A stretch of DNA of 64,000 nucleotides from Mageeibacillus indolicus UPII9-5 (GTDB lineage: Bacteria; Bacillota; Clostridia; Saccharofermentanales; Fastidiosipilaceae): the NCBI RefSeq assembly GCF_000025225.2, contig NC_013895.2:124001-188000 (forward strand), written 5' to 3'. The notes below the pieces were generated by a model. It ran no database searches. It was given only the letters and a program-made list of their open reading frames with translations, and was not told the DNA's origin. The position numbers and the translations under genes are program-made. This document shows, one piece after another, positions 1 to 8,709 of this stretch (positions within the stretch are counted from its first letter, which is position 1; each line of letters opens with the position of its first letter).

Positions 1-888
1 GGCGGGAACCCAATTGAGTTACTACATGTCCCGTTTGATGCTACTATCTTTCGTAGGTTCAATTTTATAAGTGAAGGCGCTCAAGTTAAAAAAGTTGGCG
101 CAGGCAATTTTCTCGAACAGTGCGATACTGAACTACCGTTAGAGGAAAACCGTACAGTTGGAATTTGCCTAAGAAAAGAAAACGAACCAAATGATAATGC
201 TGCGGTGGAAGTTAATTTGCTAAGTGGAGCAACTAAGTATGCTGTGTTTTTAAGGGATTTTGCGGAAAATGATAAATTTCTCCCAAATGAAACTAACATT
301 ATGACATTGGGATTAGACGAGACAAGAAAAGCTGACGCTCTGAAAACATTGTTCACGGTAAGGGCAGATAAAGATGATAAAATCCCTTATATAGAAGCCC
401 AAGATGTAACCTTAAAGCTAAAGCCTGATGAAAAAATAACAGCTGAGAAATTGATTGAAAAAGCTGTCAATAAGCTGACCACAGATGTTTTGACTAACTC
501 GGCTCCTGTAGACAAGAGTAAACTAAGTAAGGTGAAAGCTTTAGTGAAAGAGGCGAATGGAGGCCACCATGGGTTCACAGAAGGCGATATTGCGACTGCC
601 AAGGCTAAAGGTACGAACGGCTTAGAAATTGAATACCATTTTACTTCGCCTGAAGGAGATAAACTTGAATGCTTTTTCTCCGCCAAATTATTTGTCGAAG
701 CCGCTGCGCCTAACCCGCCTGCCCCGGCACCGCAACCGCAGCCCAAACAACAAGAAAAAACCGGCAACACCTATTTCGACCTCGGCCGTAATTTCCTGCC
801 CAACTGCCCCGACAGCAAGTGCGCTAAGGCCGGAACCAACGCGAAAAAAGACGATGTTCCGAATACCGCTGCGGCCGCGAACAACTAA
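1..888 (+). CDS. Secreted protein with VPNTAAA C-terminus, 5' end cut by the window
   Basis: The frame is open from the first base, so the start lies outside the window. I do not recognise the main body, about 235 residues with no clear domain. A Pro-rich linker (PPAPAPQPQP) leads into a tail with a YFDLGR stretch, a Cys-x4-Cys pair (CPDSKC) and the ending DDVPNTAAAANN. The next gene carries nearly the same tail on a different body. VPNTA resembles a sortase sorting motif, but no membrane segment follows it here. The body DNA is AT-rich and the tail GC-rich. Extracellular location is inferred from its paralogues, since the signal peptide is not visible. Confidence 0.75.
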   Translation, partial: GGNPIELLHVPFDATIFRRFNFISEGAQVKKVGAGNFLEQCDTELPLEENRTVGICLRKENEPNDNAAVEVNLLSGATKYAVFLRDFAENDKFLPNETNIMTLGLDETRKADALKTLFTVRADKDDKIPYIEAQDVTLKLKPDEKITAEKLIEKAVNKLTTDVLTNSAPVDKSKLSKVKALVKEANGGHHGFTEGDIATAKAKGTNGLEIEYHFTSPEGDKLECFFSAKLFVEAAAPNPPAPAPQPQPKQQEKTGNTYFDLGRNFLPNCPDSKCAKAGTNAKKDDVPNTAAAANN

Positions 889-916
889 TACTCTGAATTT
901 TCCCGAATATAATGCC

Positions 917-949
917 AAAGCTCTGCAACCCGCAATTGCAGAGCTTTTT
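917..949 (+). terminator. Rho-independent terminator
   Basis: Perfect 12-bp stem AAAGCTCTGCAA / TTGCAGAGCTTT followed by a T run, 28 bases after the stop of the first gene. Confidence 0.88.
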
Positions 950-971
950 GGTATAATTGTGTGATAAACTA

Positions 972-1000
972 TTGCGATTGCAGAAATAGCTTAGTATAAT
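972..1000 (+). promoter_or_regulatory. Sigma-A promoter of the second VPNTAAA gene
   Basis: -35 TTGCGA, 17-base spacer, -10 TATAAT. It lies after the terminator and about 50 bases before the next start codon. Confidence 0.75.
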
Positions 1001-1052
1001 GAAAACACGAAATCGATAATGACGCTGTAAAATGCGAATTTGTGGAGGACCT

Positions 1053-2345
1053 ATGATAAAAGTATGTCGTTCTTGCTTGGCCGCAACCCTTGCGGCACTG
1101 ATACTGACAGTACCGATTGTTGCTGACAATGATCCGGCTAATCAAGCTGCGGATAATGCTGAGCCGATTACCGAAATTCAGTTGACCCTGAAAGATGGTA
1201 AGAAACTTTCCAATTACATTGGAAGCACGGTGACAAACCCCAAAGAAAGTCTTGCAGAAAAGCTAGACGGATACGTGGGGGAAGAAAATAATCGCCAAAA
1301 ATTGGGTGATGGTATTATTAATAATGTTAGCTTTGAGTACGTAGACAAAAGCGATAACCCGTATCCTGACAAAATATTTTGGCCGATAAGAAAAGGCGCA
1401 AAAGGATATGAGTACGTTCCTGATAAAGATATGAAGTTAAAGTTTACCTTTCAGGTAGGGGATAATAACGGTATAAAATATAAGGTTGATACAACAAAGT
1501 CCTTGCAAGTTAGTATCGGCGACCAACAATTTGTGATTTCTGAAAATGGGGTCAAGGAAACAGGGGGCGTGTACACAGCATATTTGCCTCTCCATACCTA
1601 TCGGCAAGTGAAATTTATATCAGATGGTGGTCTTGAGGAATTATATTTAGAAAATATATCTCGTCAAAGATCGAATGCCTCCCTAGAATTTGATCTTGAT
1701 ATAACCGCAGGGGAAACAACTTTTGCCGCTCGGAGAAAAGATCTTAAATTTAAGGGTAAAGATCAACTCCAACTTCGAGCATTCTACGTAAAGCTACCAA
1801 ATGGAAATTCGCATTACAATAACACGAATGACCTGTTTGCCTTTCTAGATCTAGACGAAAAGAATAAGGAAAATGCACTAAAGCCACTTGAAGTAACTTT
1901 AAAAACTTGGAATGACAATGATCCCGCTACGATACCACCTCTTCTTATCGGCAAAGATGCAACTATCATGGAGGGTGAAAAATTCGATCCTCTGTCATTA
2001 ATTGTTGAATTCCGTGAAAAAGCGAATGGTGACAACGGTGATAAAAATAAGGTAAAAATCAACATAGGCGATTTTAGCTCGGATAATCCGGTTGAAGGTA
2101 GATATAAAATAAAAATGGAATTTGGGAATGTTACATGGACATCTACGGTTATTGTACGTGCTAAACAAAAACCGCCAGTGCCGGCCCCACAACCCTTGCC
2201 TAAACAGCAAGAAAAAACCGGCAACGCCTACTTCGACCTCGGCCGTTATTTACTGCCTACCTGCCCCGACAGCAAGTGCGCTAAGACCGAAACTAGCGCG
2301 AAAAAAGACGATGTTCCGAACACCGCTGCGGCAGTAAACAACTGA
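1053..2345 (+). CDS. Secreted protein with VPNTAAA C-terminus
   Basis: 430 residues. I chose the ATG preceded by GGAGG because it opens directly into a signal peptide (MIKVCRSC, then a hydrophobic stretch to about residue 24); an upstream in-frame ATG at 1032 has no ribosome site. The body is not a family I recognise. Residues about 375-430 are a Pro-rich linker, a YFDLGR stretch, a CPDSKC cysteine pair and the ending DDVPNTAAAVNN, nearly identical to the preceding gene at protein and DNA level. No transmembrane anchor or basic tail follows VPNTA. It has its own promoter. Secretion is well supported; function is unknown. Confidence 0.85.
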   Translation: MIKVCRSCLAATLAALILTVPIVADNDPANQAADNAEPITEIQLTLKDGKKLSNYIGSTVTNPKESLAEKLDGYVGEENNRQKLGDGIINNVSFEYVDKSDNPYPDKIFWPIRKGAKGYEYVPDKDMKLKFTFQVGDNNGIKYKVDTTKSLQVSIGDQQFVISENGVKETGGVYTAYLPLHTYRQVKFISDGGLEELYLENISRQRSNASLEFDLDITAGETTFAARRKDLKFKGKDQLQLRAFYVKLPNGNSHYNNTNDLFAFLDLDEKNKENALKPLEVTLKTWNDNDPATIPPLLIGKDATIMEGEKFDPLSLIVEFREKANGDNGDKNKVKINIGDFSSDNPVEGRYKIKMEFGNVTWTSTVIVRAKQKPPVPAPQPLPKQQEKTGNAYFDLGRYLLPTCPDSKCAKTETSAKKDDVPNTAAAVNN

Positions 2346-2406
2346 ACTGGACTTATAACCCCTAACTGGTCTGTGATAACCATACTGTTGCTAACGCTAA
2401 TGCTTA

Positions 2407-2435
2407 TTGACAGCAGTCAAAATTAACGGTAAAAT
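2407..2435 (+). promoter_or_regulatory. Promoter of tRNA-Ser(UGA)
   Basis: Consensus -35 TTGACA, 17-base spacer, -10 TAAAAT, placing the transcript start just before the tRNA. Confidence 0.8.
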
Positions 2436-2449
2436 ACACAGGCCGATGT

Positions 2450-2541
2450 GGAGAGATGGTCGAGCTTGGTTTAAGGCACCGGTCTTGAAAACCGGCGAGG
2501 GTTAATCCCCTCCGTGGGTTCGAATCCCACTCTCTCCGCCA
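2450..2541 (+). tRNA. tRNA-Ser (anticodon UGA)
   Basis: Class II tRNA with acceptor GGAGAGA / TCTCTCC, a long variable arm, TTCGAAT T-loop and encoded CCA. The anticodon loop CTTGAAA gives UGA. Confidence 0.96.
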
Positions 2542-2546
2542 AAACT

Positions 2547-2583
2547 ACAACCACTGCATTTTGCGGTGGTTGTTTCTTTTTAT
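2547..2583 (+). terminator. Terminator after tRNA-Ser(UGA)
   Basis: Stem ACAACCAC / GTGGTTGT, 11-base loop, then a T-rich run. Confidence 0.8.
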
Positions 2584-2748
2584 ACAGAAGACATAGAAAT
2601 TTTACACTAGGTTTTATGCTCTCCGCAATTTTTTTGTACCGTTTTTGTACCGTTAAATAGAAAGGCTTGGATTTAAAAGAGGAAAACTACCTCAGTATCT
2701 TCTCCGTACTCTTCCTTATTACTAAGACGCAGGAGTTAAAGAAAAGTC

Positions 2749-2777
2749 TTGCAATTATAGCGAAATAATGCTACACT
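2749..2777 (+). promoter_or_regulatory. Putative promoter of tRNA-Ser(GCU)
   Basis: -35 TTGCAA, 17-base spacer, -10 TACACT, about 45 bases before the tRNA. The preceding 2584-2748 stretch holds no gene; it contains a direct repeat of TTTTTGTACCGT near 2633-2656. Confidence 0.5.
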
Positions 2778-2822
2778 TTATAGGCTTGAACTGCAGTTTG
2801 GCAGGGAAGCGATAATCGGTTT

Positions 2823-2911
2823 GGAGAAATACCCAAGGGGCCGAAGGGGACGGTTTGCTAAATCGTTAGGCGCGCAAGCGTGCGAGGGTTCGAATCCCTC
2901 TTTCTCCGCCA
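2823..2911 (+). tRNA. tRNA-Ser (anticodon GCU)
   Basis: Class II tRNA with acceptor GGAGAAA / TTTCTCC, long variable arm, TTCGAAT T-loop and encoded CCA. The anticodon loop TTGCTAA gives GCU. Confidence 0.95.
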
Positions 2912-2913
2912 AA

Positions 2914-2947
2914 AAGTTCTTTAGATACATCTAAAGAACTTTTTTTA
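2914..2947 (+). terminator. Terminator after tRNA-Ser(GCU)
   Basis: Perfect 12-bp stem AAGTTCTTTAGA / TCTAAAGAACTT with a TACA loop and a long T run. Confidence 0.92.
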
Positions 2948-3109
2948 TTACCTTACTTATTTTTAGAACCACATATTTCCTGATGTCTCCTCACGAACCC
3001 AGATAATTCCACGACTATTCACAATACCCGATCGCAGTGCGCAAAATGTTCCTGTCAGATAGCAAAACATATAAATTTCCCGAGTTTTTTGCGAAAAGTA
3101 GTTGAACTG

Positions 3110-3135
3110 TAACGAGATTGCAATTTAACTCGTTA
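3110..3135 (+). promoter_or_regulatory. Inverted repeat upstream of the small anchored protein
   Basis: TAACGAG, 12 bases, CTCGTTA: a possible operator. The gap 2948-3260 otherwise holds only AT-rich sequence. A long TTG-started extension of the next gene across this site looks spurious. Confidence 0.35.
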
Positions 3136-3260
3136 ATTGTGAATAAAAGTGAAATAAAACGAAATTTGCCTTGAATATTGTGGCAGACAAGCGTAAAATT
3201 AAATCAGTTAAAGAACGTAATTGTCACGTGAAAGTGGCTTTGGCGTGGAAAGGTGGGCGT

Positions 3261-3608
3261 ATGAAAACAGGTTTAAAAGCGACTTTGTTAGCTTTGATAC
3301 TGACCTTGGGAATTTACGGCGGTACAGTTGTCAGAGCTGAAGATAATGACGATGATCCGAAGTGCAGTATGTGCGAAGCTTTGAAGGCGGAAGAAGAGGC
3401 TAAGAAGGCAGAAGCAGCCAAATCGCAGCAGGGCGTAGGTGCTCGTGCAGCTGCCCTACCTAAGCAAAACGTGGTAAAGGCTGCCCCGGTCAAAGATTCG
3501 GTACCGAACACCGCTGCCGCCTCGACTTTCACAGCAACCGGTTTAGCCATTGCGTTTGCTGCCGGTTCAGCTTTGATAATCAGCCGTAAACTTACGGAAG
3601 AGAATTAA
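3261..3608 (+). CDS. Small secreted protein with a full sortase-type C-terminal anchor (VPNTA)
   Basis: 115 residues. The ATG is chosen because an AAGGTGG site precedes it and the product opens with a clean signal peptide (MKTGLKATLLALILTLG). The mature part is short and charged, with a Cys-x2-Cys pair (CSMC) and an Ala/Lys/Glu-rich helix. The end is a textbook sorting signal layout: DSVPNTAAA, then about 20 hydrophobic residues (GLAIAFAAGSALII), then a basic SRKLTEEN tail. It is the only family member in the window with the complete anchor, so it defines VPNTA as the probable cleavage motif. No sortase gene is in the window. Ligand or partner unknown. Confidence 0.8.
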   Translation: MKTGLKATLLALILTLGIYGGTVVRAEDNDDDPKCSMCEALKAEEEAKKAEAAKSQQGVGARAAALPKQNVVKAAPVKDSVPNTAAASTFTATGLAIAFAAGSALIISRKLTEEN

Positions 3609-3704
3609 ATCGAACGGAATATACAAGACTAGGATGACGATTATTTCCGGATATTAAGCGAAAGCTTGTGCTGCTGCACGTTGTCCGGTGGTTGTTGAGC
3701 ATTG

Positions 3705-3752
3705 ATCCTGCCACTGTTATCTGCTGTATTGGCGATGACGGCAGGATTTTTT
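3705..3752 (+). terminator. Probable terminator
   Basis: Perfect 8-bp stem ATCCTGCC / GGCAGGAT followed by six T; the loop is long (27 bases). Confidence 0.55.
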
Positions 3753-3775
3753 GTTCCCATTTCTAGATAAAGGCG

Positions 3776-3960
3776 TATAATATATACTATATATAGTTAC
3801 CAAAGGTTAACTGTATAGCCGATAATCGTTCCCTTTCGGGAAGCTATTTTGAGAAACGTTCCTGGCGACTTGGAAACTGATAATGCCTTTGCCTGAGGGA
3901 CGCTTTCGCGCACCATGAACGGTCCGATGTCGGGATCAATACTGTTAATTTAAAGCAAAG
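3776..3960 (+). promoter_or_regulatory. Promoter and structured leader of the dipeptidase gene
   Basis: A TATAAT -10 box is followed by about 180 untranslated bases containing a hairpin TTCCC-TTTC-GGGAA (3829-3842) and further short complementary segments. I could not assign it to a riboswitch class I know. The -35 is unclear. Confidence 0.35.
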
Positions 3961-3973
3961 AGAGGGACATACC

Positions 3974-5449
3974 ATGTGCACAACATTTCTTGTAGGCAAA
4001 AAGGCCAGCTATGACGGCTCAACCCTGGCAGCTCGTATTGAAGATTCAGCAAACGGCATGTTTAAGGCCAAGAAATTTATCGTTGTAGAGCCCAAAGATC
4101 AACCTGTTCATTACAAATCCGTGCGTACAGATTGCGAAATAACTTTGCCGGCGAATCCGCTACGTTATACGTGCTTGCCGAATGTGAAAAAATGGCGTGG
4201 AGTTTGGGGTGCTTGTGGCATAAATTCAAAAAATGTCACGATGACGGCCACGGAAACTACGACCACCAATGATCGGGTGCTTGGGGCCGATCCGCTCATC
4301 CCTTACGTAGAAGGTGTACTGAAAAACGGCGGTATCGGGGAAGAAGATTTTATCGTAATTGTATTGCCATACATAACTTCTGCGCGTGAAGGTGTGGAGC
4401 GGCTGGGAGCTTTGATCGAGAAATATGGCACATATGAAAGCAACGCTGTCGTTTTTCAAGATGTAGATGAAATTTGGTGGTTTGAATCGATCGGGGGCCA
4501 TCATTGGTTGGCGCGCCGGGTGCCGGATGACTGCTATGTTGTCGGGCCGAACCAATTCGGTGTCGATTCCTTCGACTTTGCCGATGCTTACGGTACTAAG
4601 GAATTTCACATGTGCGCGGCGGATTTGCAGGAATTTGTGCAGGCGAATCATTTAGACTGCACCATGGAAGGGGATTTTGATCCTCGTGCTGCTTTCGGCA
4701 GTGATTCGGAGGCGGATCATGTCTACAACACGCCACGCGCTTGGGTAATGCATCGGAAATTTAATGGCAACACCTATGATTTTGACAGCGCAGACACACT
4801 TTGGCATCCGGAAAGTAATAAACTGCCGTGGGCGATGCGGCCGGAGCATAAGTTGACGATTGCGGACGTAAAGGACATTATGTCGAATCACTATGAGGGA
4901 ACGCCTTTTGATCCGTACAGCCGTCACGGTGACACTTCTCGTGCCGGGTGCTATCGACCGATCGGGATCAATCGCAACGACGTTTTGGCAATTACCCAAA
5001 TCAGGCCGTATTTGCCCGAGGAAATCCGCGCGGTGGAGTGGCTCGCTTTCGGGTGCAACGTCTTCAATGCGATCGTGCCTTTTTATGGTAATGTCAATGC
5101 AACCCCAGAATATTTGGCCAACACCACTCTTGAACCGACAACGGAAAATTTCTATTGGGTGAATCGTATTATAGCAACGATTTGTGATCCGCATTTCGGT
5201 GAAACCAAGTCGACGGTCGAGACTTATCAGGAGGACGTTTTGGCGACCGGTAATGCTTTGCTGAAAAAATATGATGAAGCATTTTTGGCTGATAAAAGCA
5301 AGATTGCGGATGTTGCCGCATTTTTACAGGCGGCGAACACGGAAATGGCTGACTATTTGAAGCAACGCACGACGAAATATCTTGATGATGTGCTGTTTAC
5401 GGCTTCTGCTCTGATGAAGAATACTTTTGCCAGGTCGGACGCGAGGTAG
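3974..5449 (+). CDS. Peptidase family C69 dipeptidase
   Basis: 491 residues, near the usual length for PepD-type dipeptidases. The start MCTTFLVGKKASYDGS is diagnostic: Cys2 becomes the N-terminal nucleophile (Ntn hydrolase fold) after removal of Met. It cleaves a broad range of dipeptides, probably in the cytoplasm since there is no signal peptide. A GAGAGGG ribosome site precedes the ATG. It is monocistronic with a long leader. Dipeptide use fits a peptide- and amino-acid-fermenting lifestyle, also suggested by kbl and tnaA nearby. Confidence 0.93.
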   Translation: MCTTFLVGKKASYDGSTLAARIEDSANGMFKAKKFIVVEPKDQPVHYKSVRTDCEITLPANPLRYTCLPNVKKWRGVWGACGINSKNVTMTATETTTTNDRVLGADPLIPYVEGVLKNGGIGEEDFIVIVLPYITSAREGVERLGALIEKYGTYESNAVVFQDVDEIWWFESIGGHHWLARRVPDDCYVVGPNQFGVDSFDFADAYGTKEFHMCAADLQEFVQANHLDCTMEGDFDPRAAFGSDSEADHVYNTPRAWVMHRKFNGNTYDFDSADTLWHPESNKLPWAMRPEHKLTIADVKDIMSNHYEGTPFDPYSRHGDTSRAGCYRPIGINRNDVLAITQIRPYLPEEIRAVEWLAFGCNVFNAIVPFYGNVNATPEYLANTTLEPTTENFYWVNRIIATICDPHFGETKSTVETYQEDVLATGNALLKKYDEAFLADKSKIADVAAFLQAANTEMADYLKQRTTKYLDDVLFTASALMKNTFARSDAR

Positions 5450-5465
5450 GCGGAATTGGTCAGAT

Positions 5466-5535
5466 CAGCCGAAGTGGCCGGAGCGGCCGGAGCAGTGAAT
5501 CTAGGAAGCGGTCGGAGCGGTAAATCCCCGGAGTG
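5466..5535 (+). repeat. Degenerate CCGGAGCGG repeats in an intergenic gap
   Basis: Several imperfect copies of a CCGGAGCGG-like unit between the dipeptidase stop and the promoter (TATAAT at 5578) of the next gene. Confidence 0.4.
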
Positions 5536-5616
5536 ACAAAGTGAGAATACTTTTCAAACAAGCCGCTGTCAATATGATATAATTTAGCATGACTAAGTTT
5601 TTGAGAGAGGTGAATT

Positions 5617-6360
5617 ATGAAAAAAATATTAGCACTAACTATGAGTTTAACACTCGGGTGCTTGTTGATGTCTTGTGGCGGCAACAACACCGCTGAATCA
5701 GGCAAATCGACTGACAGCACCACTTCGGCAATGGCAGCCGCATCCGCCACTGGAGAAAACGCTTCATCCGCTGCGGCTACGGTTTCATCTGAATCCACGG
5801 AGACAAAAATGACCAAAGCAAATGAGACTAAGTCGAACGCATCGGCAACCGGAAAGGCAGAGGTTCGTGGCCCGAAAAAAGATGTTTACAAAGGTGCAGA
5901 AACGCCGGCGGCTTACGAAAGTGAGACAAAAGACGGCAAAAAAGTTACCCTCGATCAGTTTAAAGGCAAAGTTGTTTTGCTGACCATGGGAGCTACATGG
6001 TGCCCGGACTGCCAAAAAGAATTAAAAATGCTCAATAAGTTATACCAAAACTACAAAGATAACAAAGATGTAGTTTTCCTGCCCACCTATCTGGTTGACG
6101 GCAAAAAAGAAACCAAAGACACGATTAAAGCTTTCTATGAAAAAGAAAAGCTTGACCTGCCCTGTTATTATGGCGACAAGGCGACTTTGCGGGCAAATTT
6201 CCAAATCGGCTGGATCCCGACCTTGATGGTAATTAATAAGGAAGGCAAGTGCGTGCCGATGGGCAAAGATGACGCCGGAAACATTGAATATTATCGTCAT
6301 ACGGACATAACGCCGGAACTATTGACTGAAAAAATATCCGCTGCGTTAGAAGCAAAATAG
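5617..6360 (+). CDS. Thioredoxin-like (TlpA/ResA family) lipoprotein
   Basis: 247 residues. Lipoprotein signal with lipobox LMSC (Cys20), then about 70 residues of low-complexity Ala/Ser/Thr spacer, then an AhpC/TSA-TlpA-like thioredoxin fold with the redox pair WCPDC (Cys129, Cys132) and a cis-Pro region (GWIPTLMV). It should act outside the membrane as a disulfide reductant or isomerase. A GAGAGGTG site precedes the ATG. The next gene, 10 bases downstream, is a paralogue, so the two are probably co-transcribed. Candidate clients are the secreted CxxC-containing proteins nearby; that link is inference. Confidence 0.88.
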   Translation: MKKILALTMSLTLGCLLMSCGGNNTAESGKSTDSTTSAMAAASATGENASSAAATVSSESTETKMTKANETKSNASATGKAEVRGPKKDVYKGAETPAAYESETKDGKKVTLDQFKGKVVLLTMGATWCPDCQKELKMLNKLYQNYKDNKDVVFLPTYLVDGKKETKDTIKAFYEKEKLDLPCYYGDKATLRANFQIGWIPTLMVINKEGKCVPMGKDDAGNIEYYRHTDITPELLTEKISAALEAK

Positions 6361-6370
6361 GACGGGGAGT

Positions 6371-7159
6371 ATGATTAGATCGGAAAAAGTACAGCACATG
6401 GTTTTCGGCTATGACATGAAGTTATCCGGAGGGCGGTTTAAGCATTCTAACAGGCTGCTTGCGGCGGGAATGAGTCTTTTGTTGGCCTGCAATTTGGCCG
6501 GCTGCGGTGGTAATTCCGCCGCTGCCCCGTCCGGTTCTGCGGCCGGAGCTGCATCGGAGGCTGCCGCTGCGTCAGCAGGTTCTGAAGTGGCTGGCGGTAC
6601 TGATGTGTTTCTGCCGCCAGAGTCAGCTAATTCGTCCGAAAACGGGGCCGGTGGAGCAACAAATCCGCATGTTAAGCCAGGGCAATATCCGGGGGTTGAA
6701 GTCCCCTCGGACCTTGATTTAGAGGATGATGCCGGTAATAAGCTGAAACTAAGCGATTTCAAAGGTAAATATGTAGTCGTTTCTTTCGGTACGACATGGT
6801 GCCCGAGCTGCAAGGCGGAACTTGGGATTTTGCAAAAAATCTCAGAAAAATATAAAGATAAGTCTAATCTGGTTTTTTTGCCGCTTACTTTGTTAAAGGA
6901 AGACAAGCAGACCAAAGAAATGGCTCAAATGTTTTATGAATCTGAAGGCTTGACTTTGCAACGGCACTATGTTGACCAAAAAGCTGTGGTTGATGCTTAT
7001 AAGCTAACTGATATTCCTGTGCTTATGTTTATCAAGCCGGACGGTAAGTGCATGCTGCTGGGAAAGACGGCAGATGACAAGCCGATTTATTACCACGTTG
7101 GCGAAACAGAAGCGGATGAGATGGCTGCTATGGTGGATAAGCTGTTGGCCGCCAAGTAA
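6371..7159 (+). CDS. Thioredoxin-like (TlpA/ResA family) lipoprotein, second copy
   Basis: 262 residues from the first ATG, whose GGGGAG site sits unusually close. A start at 6416 (MKLSGGRF) would give a more typical lipoprotein signal; I cannot decide. Lipobox LAGC (Cys45 counting from the first start), a Ser/Ala/Gly-rich spacer, then a thioredoxin fold with WCPSC (Cys144, Cys147) and the segment TDIPVLMF. Same domain plan as the upstream gene, so a tandem duplication. Likely an extracytoplasmic thiol-disulfide enzyme anchored in the membrane. Confidence 0.86.
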   Translation: MIRSEKVQHMVFGYDMKLSGGRFKHSNRLLAAGMSLLLACNLAGCGGNSAAAPSGSAAGAASEAAAASAGSEVAGGTDVFLPPESANSSENGAGGATNPHVKPGQYPGVEVPSDLDLEDDAGNKLKLSDFKGKYVVVSFGTTWCPSCKAELGILQKISEKYKDKSNLVFLPLTLLKEDKQTKEMAQMFYESEGLTLQRHYVDQKAVVDAYKLTDIPVLMFIKPDGKCMLLGKTADDKPIYYHVGETEADEMAAMVDKLLAAK

Positions 7160-7178
7160 TGCATTAAGTCTTCACTTT

Positions 7179-7226
7179 ACACTCACCTACCGCAACGGTG
7201 GTTACACTCACCTACAGCAACGGTGG
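7179..7226 (+). repeat. 25-bp tandem repeat, two copies
   Basis: ACACTCACCTAC(C/A)GCAACGGTGG occurs twice head to tail; each unit can fold through CACC/GGTG. It is the only notable structure in the 7160-7355 gap and may help end the upstream transcript, though no T run follows. Confidence 0.55.
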
Positions 7227-7355
7227 CCGCCTTGATTTTGTAATTTTGAGCAAGAGAATGGTTTTGCTGCTATCGACCTAGGCAACTTGGGAAAAGTCAT
7301 TTTGGCTTGGAACATAGCGCATACAAATATTTAAAATTTCTGAGAGAGGGCCTTT

Positions 7356-8543
7356 ATGAAAACGGGAGAAAAGGTAATTGCGGCTAAGGTGGAAGATCTG
7401 CGTCGCCAAGGCCTTTTGAGTGAAGAACGTGTTCTGACCGTACCGCAGCAAAATCGCATCGTAACGACTGAACAACCGGATGTAATCAACATGTGTGCCA
7501 ACAATTATCTTGGCCTGGCCAATGATGTTCGGCTAAAAGCGGCGGCCAAGGCTAGCTATGATCATTGGGGTTACGGCCTCAGCTCAGTTCGTTTTATTTG
7601 TGGAACTCAAGAGGTACACAAGCAGCTAGAGCATAAGCTGGCGGAATTTTTCGGTTTCGAGGATGCTATTTTGTATACCTCGTGTTTTGCTGCCAACGGT
7701 GGGCTGTTTGAAGCTTTGACCACGGCGGAAGACGCGATTATTTGCGATGAACTGAATCATGCCTCGATTATTGATGGCGTGCGGCTGTCCAAAGCTAAGT
7801 GTTACCGCTACAAAAATAACAATATGGAAGACTTGGAACGCTGTTTGAAAGAGGCGACCGCTGCCGGAGCTGTGGTGAAAATCATCGCTACAGACGGAGT
7901 TTTCTCGATGGACGGAATTGTTGCCAATCTAAAAGGTATCTGTGATTTGGCAGATAAATACGACGCGCTGGTTATGGTTGACGACAGTCACGCTTCGGGT
8001 TTTGTCGGAGCGACCGGGCGCGGTACCCCGGAATACTGCGGCGTGCAAGGGCGCGTTGATATTTTGAATTCCACCCTGGGTAAGGCATTAGGTGGCGCCT
8101 CGGGTGGTTTCACATTGGCGTCTAAGACGGTTGTCAATTGGTTGCGCCAAAAAAGCCGGCCATATCTGTTTTCAAATTCCTTGCCTCCGGCTATTGCCAG
8201 TGCCGGCATAGAAGTACTTAATTTGTTAGAAAATGAGCCGGAACGTTTGGCTAAGCTACGGCATAACACGGAATTTTTCCGCACCGGGGTTAAGAAAATT
8301 GGCCTAGATGTTATCCCGGGGTCACACCCGATCGTGCCAGTCATGATTTATGACGCGCTGAAGGCAATTGAGATCGCCGGAGAGTTGCTGAAGATGGGTG
8401 TCTACGTAATTGCTTTCAAATATCCGGTAGTGCCGCAGGGCAAGGCGAGAATTCGTACTCAGATCTCGGCGGGGCATACGGAAGAAGATTTGCAATACGT
8501 TTTGGGATGTTTCGCTAAGCTAAAGCATGTTTATAATTTATAA
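7356..8543 (+). CDS. kbl: Glycine C-acetyltransferase (2-amino-3-ketobutyrate CoA ligase)
   Basis: 395 residues, full length for the family. Fold-type I PLP enzyme of the alpha-oxoamine synthase group: NNYLGL near the N-terminus, DDSHASG (PLP-ring Asp/His) and the Schiff-base lysine in STLGKALGG (Lys243). It splits 2-amino-3-oxobutyrate with CoA to glycine and acetyl-CoA, the second step of threonine catabolism. GAGAGAGGG precedes the ATG. The usual partner threonine dehydrogenase is not adjacent. Relatives such as 8-amino-7-oxononanoate synthase share the fold, but the motif set fits Kbl best. Confidence 0.92.
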   Translation: MKTGEKVIAAKVEDLRRQGLLSEERVLTVPQQNRIVTTEQPDVINMCANNYLGLANDVRLKAAAKASYDHWGYGLSSVRFICGTQEVHKQLEHKLAEFFGFEDAILYTSCFAANGGLFEALTTAEDAIICDELNHASIIDGVRLSKAKCYRYKNNNMEDLERCLKEATAAGAVVKIIATDGVFSMDGIVANLKGICDLADKYDALVMVDDSHASGFVGATGRGTPEYCGVQGRVDILNSTLGKALGGASGGFTLASKTVVNWLRQKSRPYLFSNSLPPAIASAGIEVLNLLENEPERLAKLRHNTEFFRTGVKKIGLDVIPGSHPIVPVMIYDALKAIEIAGELLKMGVYVIAFKYPVVPQGKARIRTQISAGHTEEDLQYVLGCFAKLKHVYNL

Positions 8544-8709
8544 AATATGCCTGCTTATAATGACCGCAATTGCAAGAATAACAAAAAATATTAAAATGCG
8601 TTACAAATGATACAACAACTCTGTTGCATCTGTGATATATTTTAAACAACAAAATAAATAGCAAACATTAAAGATAAACTTTCGAAAAAGTTAAGAGGAG
8701 GATTTAATT

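Noticed and set aside
4652-5194. 180-residue minus-strand ORF inside the dipeptidase
   Set aside because: Shadow of a strongly conserved gene; no start context.
8544-8709. PerR or Fur box before dps
   Set aside because: AT-rich sequence gives only poor matches to the known palindromes.
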